From contig CACRXP010000034.1 in the NCBI GenBank assembly GCA_902702965.1, positions 2,071,756 to 2,135,755 of the forward strand: a stretch of 64,000 nt of DNA, in the 5' to 3' direction. Below the pieces are notes generated by a model. The model worked only from the letters and a program-made list of their open reading frames with translations. It had not been told where the DNA came from and made no database searches. This document shows, piece after piece, positions 59,218 to 64,000 of the stretch (position 1 is the stretch's first letter; each line of letters opens with the position of its first letter). Made by a program: the position numbers and the translations under genes. The stretch comes from Spirometra erinaceieuropaei. Taxonomy: Eukaryota > Platyhelminthes > Cestoda > Diphyllobothriidea > Diphyllobothriidae.

Positions 59218-59407
59218 TTGGCGACCGCACGTTTTCGGTAATTCTTCCTCAGGCCAATACAATTACATGAACGAATGAAAATGTACAAAATCAACAGTGT
59301 TTATAGATGCCTCAAGGGCTATTAAGACACTAACACTCATCATCCCCACGCCGCCCGCATGAGAAGGTCGGCGGGTGTTAGTCGTCAGGGCTGGGGGAGG
59401 GGGGTAA
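59218..59407. repeat. Penelope element terminal repeat (5' copy on minus strand)
   Basis: Direct repeat of 56,467-56,656. The ORF start codon at 59,197 lies about 20 bases inside it. It abuts a reversed SINE. Confidence 0.85.
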
Positions 59408-59570
59408 TTCTTAACAATCATTTCTGGCTCACTAACCAACATCAGCCGACCATAGCCAACCCCGAGGCGTGAAACACCTGGCGCTCGATCCTGTGACCTG
59501 TTCTTTAGAAAGCCAATGCCCTAACCACTGAGGAACAGACTCGTTGGGAACTGTGTTCGTCTGTGCGATC
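59408..59570 (-). mobile_element. tRNA-derived SINE, minus strand
   Basis: The reverse complement reads 'cagtggttagggcattgg' (A-box side), a degenerate B box 'aggatcgagcgcc', 'cggggttggctatggtcggc' and 'gtgagccagaaatg', matching head and body of the SINEs at 20.0 and 53.2 kb. Its 3' end runs directly into the Penelope terminal repeat. Confidence 0.7.
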
Positions 59571-59867
59571 CCCGACTCAGAACCGAAGATGGAAGGGAAA
59601 GGCCAAGGTCCTTGTTAATAGGTTGGATGCAAGTAAAGCATGACTCAAGAAGCTCGGGGTTCAGGCAGTTGTCATCATTAGCGAGGATACTGCCAGCGCG
59701 GAGAAATGACACCAGCTGCTCATTCGACGAGGTCCGGGGCATATTTTTTTCATTTCTTTGCGACGCTAAAAATACCATTATGAAACAATAGCATGGAACA
59801 GGGCTTTGGTAAAATAATGCAGTCAGAATGTTAGGCTTGAAACAAACAGGTTGTGTGTCATCCCGTC
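59571..59867. other. Unassigned; open frame upstream of the reversed SINE
   Basis: Minus-strand frame 59,778-59,521 runs into the SINE head and has no recognisable domain. Confidence 0.35.
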
Positions 59868-60865
59868 TGATGTTGTAGTGTGGCCTAACTCATGACATGT
59901 CAACTGATATTGCAAAACGCGGTTTCGTTTCAAAAATATTTATTAAGTGGTGTTTTAAATCTTGTCAGTTTGCAACAACATTCTAAAATATGTCATTCAC
60001 GCCTGCATGCCTGCTTTCAAACGAACTTCCTTCCGGCTGCATGCCAAAATAGAACTCTTTGAAAAACGAGCACTTATGTAGCATAAATTTCTCGCATTAA
60101 TTTTGATGATCCCGAAGCTCCAGTCATATTTTGTGAGAAACATTCATAAAATAACCATTCTTTTGCTCATTCGGCAAATAAATAAGTCTTCACCTAATGT
60201 TATACTCGAAGGAGGGGCATATTTCGGGTTTTAAAAAGTTTCTAATTTGGGGACTTTTAAATACCATGAAATGGCCGTTCATACATCGTCATGTCTCTGC
60301 GTTCACCAATGTGGCTTGTAAAATTAACAATATGGATCAAATCAATTGCTACATTTTATGAACCCTATAAGGTCCCCCTTTATACTGTAAAGAAATGTGT
60401 GGTTTTCCGTTTGCGGAAAATATACGGCCCGTAGTTTCAAAACTCTAAATTCATATGTAACGATAGGGCGAGTTAAAAATAATTTCGGAATTGAAAGCGT
60501 TTTTTAAAACCGAATTATACCGTTCTTCTAAGTATAGGTTTGGAAGAAGACATTACTGTCAACTGGATGAGCAGAAGAATGAATGTTTTGATGCATGTTT
60601 TTCATAAACTATAATTGTATATTTAAGTGCATCGAAAAAAACACGAGAAATATTCATGCTATATAAGTATTCGTTTTTACAGAGAGTAGGTTTTGCATGC
60701 AGACCGAAGGACATTAATTCGAAGTCCGGCATCCTGAGATAACTGAAATATTATAGAATAAGTCGTAGTTTGACTACACTACTTAATGGATTGTGTCGAA
60801 ACGAAAACGCATTTTGTAATTTTGGTTGACGTTACATGAGTTAGCCCACCTACTGCAAATCAATA
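59868..60865. mobile_element. Long-TIR foldback element, copy B
   Basis: The ends are inverted copies: 'ctaactcatg' at 59,886 against 'catgagttag' near 60,835; 'gcggtttcgtttc' near 59,920 against 'gaaacgaaaacgc' near 60,799; 'ttccggctgcatgc' near 60,031 against 'gcatgcagaccgaag' near 60,695. Same family as copies A and C. The interior is non-coding. Confidence 0.65.
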
Positions 60866-61341
60866 TACACATTTTTGACACAACTCTTGCTTATTGAGAA
60901 ATAGAATGTGTTTAAGCAAACCACTATCTTCTTTATGCCCTAGTCGACAAAGCACATGTTAGTCAAATTCGAGAACAAGATAAAAATATATTTACGTAAA
61001 GCAATCAGAGCAAGATTGCGTAAAGTTTAAGGTGAATAAAGTTCGTATATCAATCCCCGCCCTCAAGTCGAATGAAATCGGTCACGCACTGTATATATGT
61101 GCAGTACGTCACATATCTTATGAAATCTGACGACCGGCGTTTGTGTCAAGTACGCGTCAGTTAAGATTGTTGTAGATCTGAATTGGCTATCATCTTTGGT
61201 AATTATCTTTTATAATGTTTATGCAATAACTGTGCGCAAGTTAAGCGAAAGAACGCAAATTATTGGCGCGAACTATGAATGAAAAAACTGCGAAGGCTTG
61301 AACCAAGAGAACGCTTACATCCCGGAAAATAATAGGCTGCG
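60866..61341. other. Upstream region of the intact gene
   Basis: AT-rich, no gene. It probably contains the promoter-proximal sequence of the gene starting at 61,462. Confidence 0.45.
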
Positions 61342-61353
61342 CTATTTATAATA
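61342..61353 (+). promoter_or_regulatory. TATA-like box of the intact gene
   Basis: 'tatttataatat' lies about 110-120 bases before the ATG at 61,462. It is plausible as a core promoter with transcription starting near 61,375. Inferred from position and sequence only. Confidence 0.4.
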
Positions 61354-61461
61354 TGCGCTAATCAGCACCCTATCGTACCTCTCAGCGCATCTTATTGGCC
61401 TTCTGAAACGTGATTTAAATCCCAAAACCAGGATTCCGAGCGCCATTTCACCGTTTTTAAA

Positions 61462-63045
61462 ATGTGGACAGCACTGGTTTTTACTTTGCTAGTCGTTCAT
61501 TCAATATTAGTTCTCGCTGGTAAGACGCCTGAGATTATCATATTACAGGGAAACATTCAGTAGCATTCAATATCTTTATTCGCGTCTTAGAATTTTAAAG
61601 CAATTCGCGGTTCCTCCGATGCCTAGTTAGTCGTCCTGCACTGTACATATGAGTTTATTGAAGTGAGGTTATTTGTGCATTCCAGGGCGCCTGTGATATT
61701 ATTTATCCTCGTAGTAACTTTTTGCACTTGAGTAGGGTTTGCGAGATCTTATGGAAAATGCACGTCTGTAAACTATTATCAGTTATCCTATCTCTTAAAT
61801 TATGTCTGACCGCGATTGATTACTTGGTTTCGGCGGATTATCGATCTTGAATAAATAGAGATATGGAGACTGCACGTTCCTCTAAAATACATTCTTATCA
61901 AATTTCTGCATTCGCAAATTACAGAACGTGGACGACTGAACATTTCAAAAATCCCAGATTGCTCTTTGATGAGCTTCGAAGGGAAGTTTTCTAATATATT
62001 TGATTATTTGCTGAGCAAGCTGAATGAAGTAGTAAAATCAGCCTCCTACCGCATATTTCAAAAAACGAACTGCAGTTTCATATTTGCTAGAAGGGGACGT
62101 ACAGTAGCATGTCATCTTTACGGGTCCAACTCACCGAAAATATCGCACGTCCTTTGCACTGTTACATTCCCGCAGATTTCGCTCATATGCTCAAAAAGTG
62201 TAAGTCAGACTTGTTTGATCAATTTCCCATCTTTCAACACTGCCAAAATCAACTCTACTTTACAAAAAACATTTTCGAACGCATAACGTCTTCATGATAC
62301 TGTTTGACTTCGATTAACATGGAACCCAATCCTAGCGGATTTAAGTATATATTTATAGAAATTCCCATGAAGTAAGCTGGTGCTAAGTAATCGATTAAGT
62401 AAAAGTTTTGTACCGGCAGATATTTATTTTGTCTTGTTGCATAACTAAAAGTACCATATGTACGCGGTAGCTGGTTGCATATAGCTTACATTATAACGAC
62501 ATGTATAGCGTTCATACTGTCGCGTAGAAGCATGTGTGATCTGCCATAATCTACTACTAATTTTATTTATTCGTTTAAAATTTTACAGAATATTTGAACT
62601 TTTTAAAGTGCGCAGAATAGCACACGTAGCAATTTAGTTTTCTGATTTTTCCCACCTGACTGATAATGCACGAAGCGTTTCCTTCCAAATCTAGCCATTC
62701 TCACGGGCTATTTATATGCGATCGCTTAACTTTCAGCCTCAAAACCCCAACTCCGACCACCCTCATGGGACAAATGACTTCACAGCAGAGCCGATTACTT
62801 TTGTCTACAATGACATTCCCGGATACGCAAGCTTTGAAATGATTTACGACCACCCGGCACCACGCATTGATATCTTGCATATGCTCCACGCAGTTCCGAA
62901 GATTTTTAGAAAAATGTGCTTAGATATTTCGAACAACGACTTGACGAAACTAAACCCGCTGATATTTTTGGCTATAAAGCGAATTCATGCATTTATTCTT
63001 CGTCGGGACGTAAAGTGGCAGCTTCCTCTTTGCGTCTTCAAGTAA
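61462..63045 (+). CDS. Predicted secreted protein, three exons, unrecognised family, apparently intact
   Basis: Exons are 61,462-61,519, 61,925-62,199 and 62,737-63,045. Exon 1 encodes the signal peptide MWTALVFTLLVVHSILVLA and ends in phase 1 at GTAAGA. Exon 2 follows 'aaattacag', is 275 nt, and ends in phase 0 at GTAAGT. Exon 3 follows 'taactttcag' and ends with TAA. Both joins preserve the frame, giving 213 residues. Exon 2 has GKFSNIFDYLLSKLNEVV, TVACHLYGS and LCTVTFPQISLICSKS. Exon 3 has ITFVYNDIPGYASFEM, ILHMLHAVPKIFRKMC and AFILRRDVKWQLPLC. There are seven Cys after the leader and one N-glycosylation sequon (NIS). No transmembrane segment follows the leader, so secretion is likely. I recognise no domain. 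Related copies at 7.1-8.0 and 48.5-49.3 kb keep exon sizes. Confidence 0.8.
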
Positions 63046-63077
63046 TATATTGCATATATGACAAGATAATACTATAT

Positions 63078-63083
63078 AATAAA
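63078..63083 (+). promoter_or_regulatory. Poly(A) signal of the intact gene
   Basis: AATAAA, 33 bases after the stop codon. The pseudogene copy at 7.1-8.0 kb has AATAAA at nearly the same distance. Confidence 0.65.
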
Positions 63084-63099
63084 AGGTTACCTACATTAG

Positions 63100-64000
63100 A
63101 TTTCTTCATCATTTTTCCCCAATCGAACAGCAAATGCCCGATGACAAATAGAGACTATATTACCGGGCAAGATCCACGCAAACCTAAGCCGAAATGAACG
63201 CTAGTTGATTAGCAGGGAGAAATCGAGTTTGTGCAGTGATGAGGATAAACCGCAGCTTAGTGAAAAAAGGATGAGCGAGTAAGTGAACAGAACTGTTTGC
63301 TCAAACATAGCCTGTGTAGTAAGTAATATAGGCTGGGATTTTTTATGTCAAGAGCTACGTAGAGGTCATCATATATTTTTTTGGGGTTCACAAATGCCCT
63401 GATCGGCTGTGATCCAAACTACTGTTCGTGTATGTGTCTTTAGAAATCTATATATGCTGTGGTAAATAGTTGTCATAATAATAAACAAGTAGTCATCCAC
63501 TGGTGACGTTGACCTATAGCTTGAGGAAGTTTGCGTTAGTGTTAGAATGATAAGAGTAAGGGTTAGGGGTACCGTTAAAACAAAAGTTAGAACACGAAAA
63601 TATGTAAAACTGTGGAATTTAGACCAAGAACACCCAATGAACGGGGTGTGCCATCTTTCCCTGCCTGGTCGAGGGAGTTGTTGGGGCAATCGTATGTTGA
63701 ACTATGAAACGCCATGACTGCAGTCACTGATGGCAGTTCATCATGAATTCAGACCAAATAAGCTGACCTCTTAAGTAGATGCTGAATTGCAGGGTTCCAG
63801 AAATCTAAGCCGCTGAGGACCTAAAAAACATGCTTGCTCACTGACTGCTTATTTACTATGATTTATTCTGGGTAGCGGAAAAACGAGTCTACGACATTAA
63901 GGTAAACATTTACTGTTTGGCCAGTGACGCCTCAGTCCATGTCATCTGGCGTAATACTTCAGAAGAGGACCTCATCTCTTCATCCAGATATTCGAGAGCC
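63100..64000. other. No gene seen
   Basis: Downstream flank. A 106-codon minus-strand frame (63,369-63,689) has no recognisable domain. Confidence 0.5.

Noticed and set aside
1..64000. CRISPR array, prokaryotic operon, riboswitch or rho-independent terminator
   Set aside because: Nothing of this kind seen; introns, SINEs and LINEs show a eukaryotic genome.

Overview
The window is eukaryotic. It holds spliced genes, LINE, Penelope, Gypsy and Merlin elements, tRNA-derived SINEs and AT-rich spacers. The best guess for the source is a flatworm, probably a diphyllobothriid tapeworm (Schistocephalus, Spirometra or Dibothriocephalus type). The main pointer is the RTE-like LINE at 50.6-52.3 kb, whose ORF ends in several C2H2 zinc fingers, a design I associate with that group. 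This is inference from family knowledge and was not searched.

Layout. 0-4.7 kb: two LINE 3' ends facing tail to tail, and a decayed Merlin transposase, apparently inserted into a degenerate satellite-like tract. 5.5-8.1 kb: a partly duplicated, decayed copy of an unrecognised secreted-protein gene. 8.9-13.9 kb: two decayed APE-type LINEs in opposite orientations. 14-25.2 kb: long-TIR foldback elements (one split by a LINE), a tRNA-derived SINE, a Penelope GIY-YIG fragment and Gypsy pol pieces. 25.5-31.4 kb: Gypsy and Penelope fragments, a 199-bp hairpin insertion carrying a hammerhead-like motif, and an internally deleted LINE. 32-49 kb: mostly AT-rich sequence with scattered exon-like pieces, including remote relatives of the secreted gene at 40.6 and 42.8 kb and a decayed copy at 48.5-49.3 kb. 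50-59.6 kb: Gypsy RT, the zinc-finger LINE, SINE units in tandem, a GTA microsatellite and a nearly full-length Penelope element with direct terminal repeats. 59.9-63.1 kb: another foldback element, then the one apparently intact host gene.

The main result is a gene family with three exons: signal-peptide exon, 275-nt middle exon, terminal exon. The 61,462-63,045 copy has an open frame across all three exons, good splice sites with matching phases, a TATA-like box and a poly(A) signal, and predicts a 213-residue secreted protein. Copies at 7.1-8.0 kb and 48.5-49.3 kb keep exon lengths and splice positions but carry frameshifts or lost splice sites. More diverged relatives lie at 16.6 kb and 40.6-43.1 kb. 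I recognise no known domain in it. A second theme is hammerhead-like RNA motifs at the ends of Penelope-type elements. No complete protein-coding mobile element looks intact.
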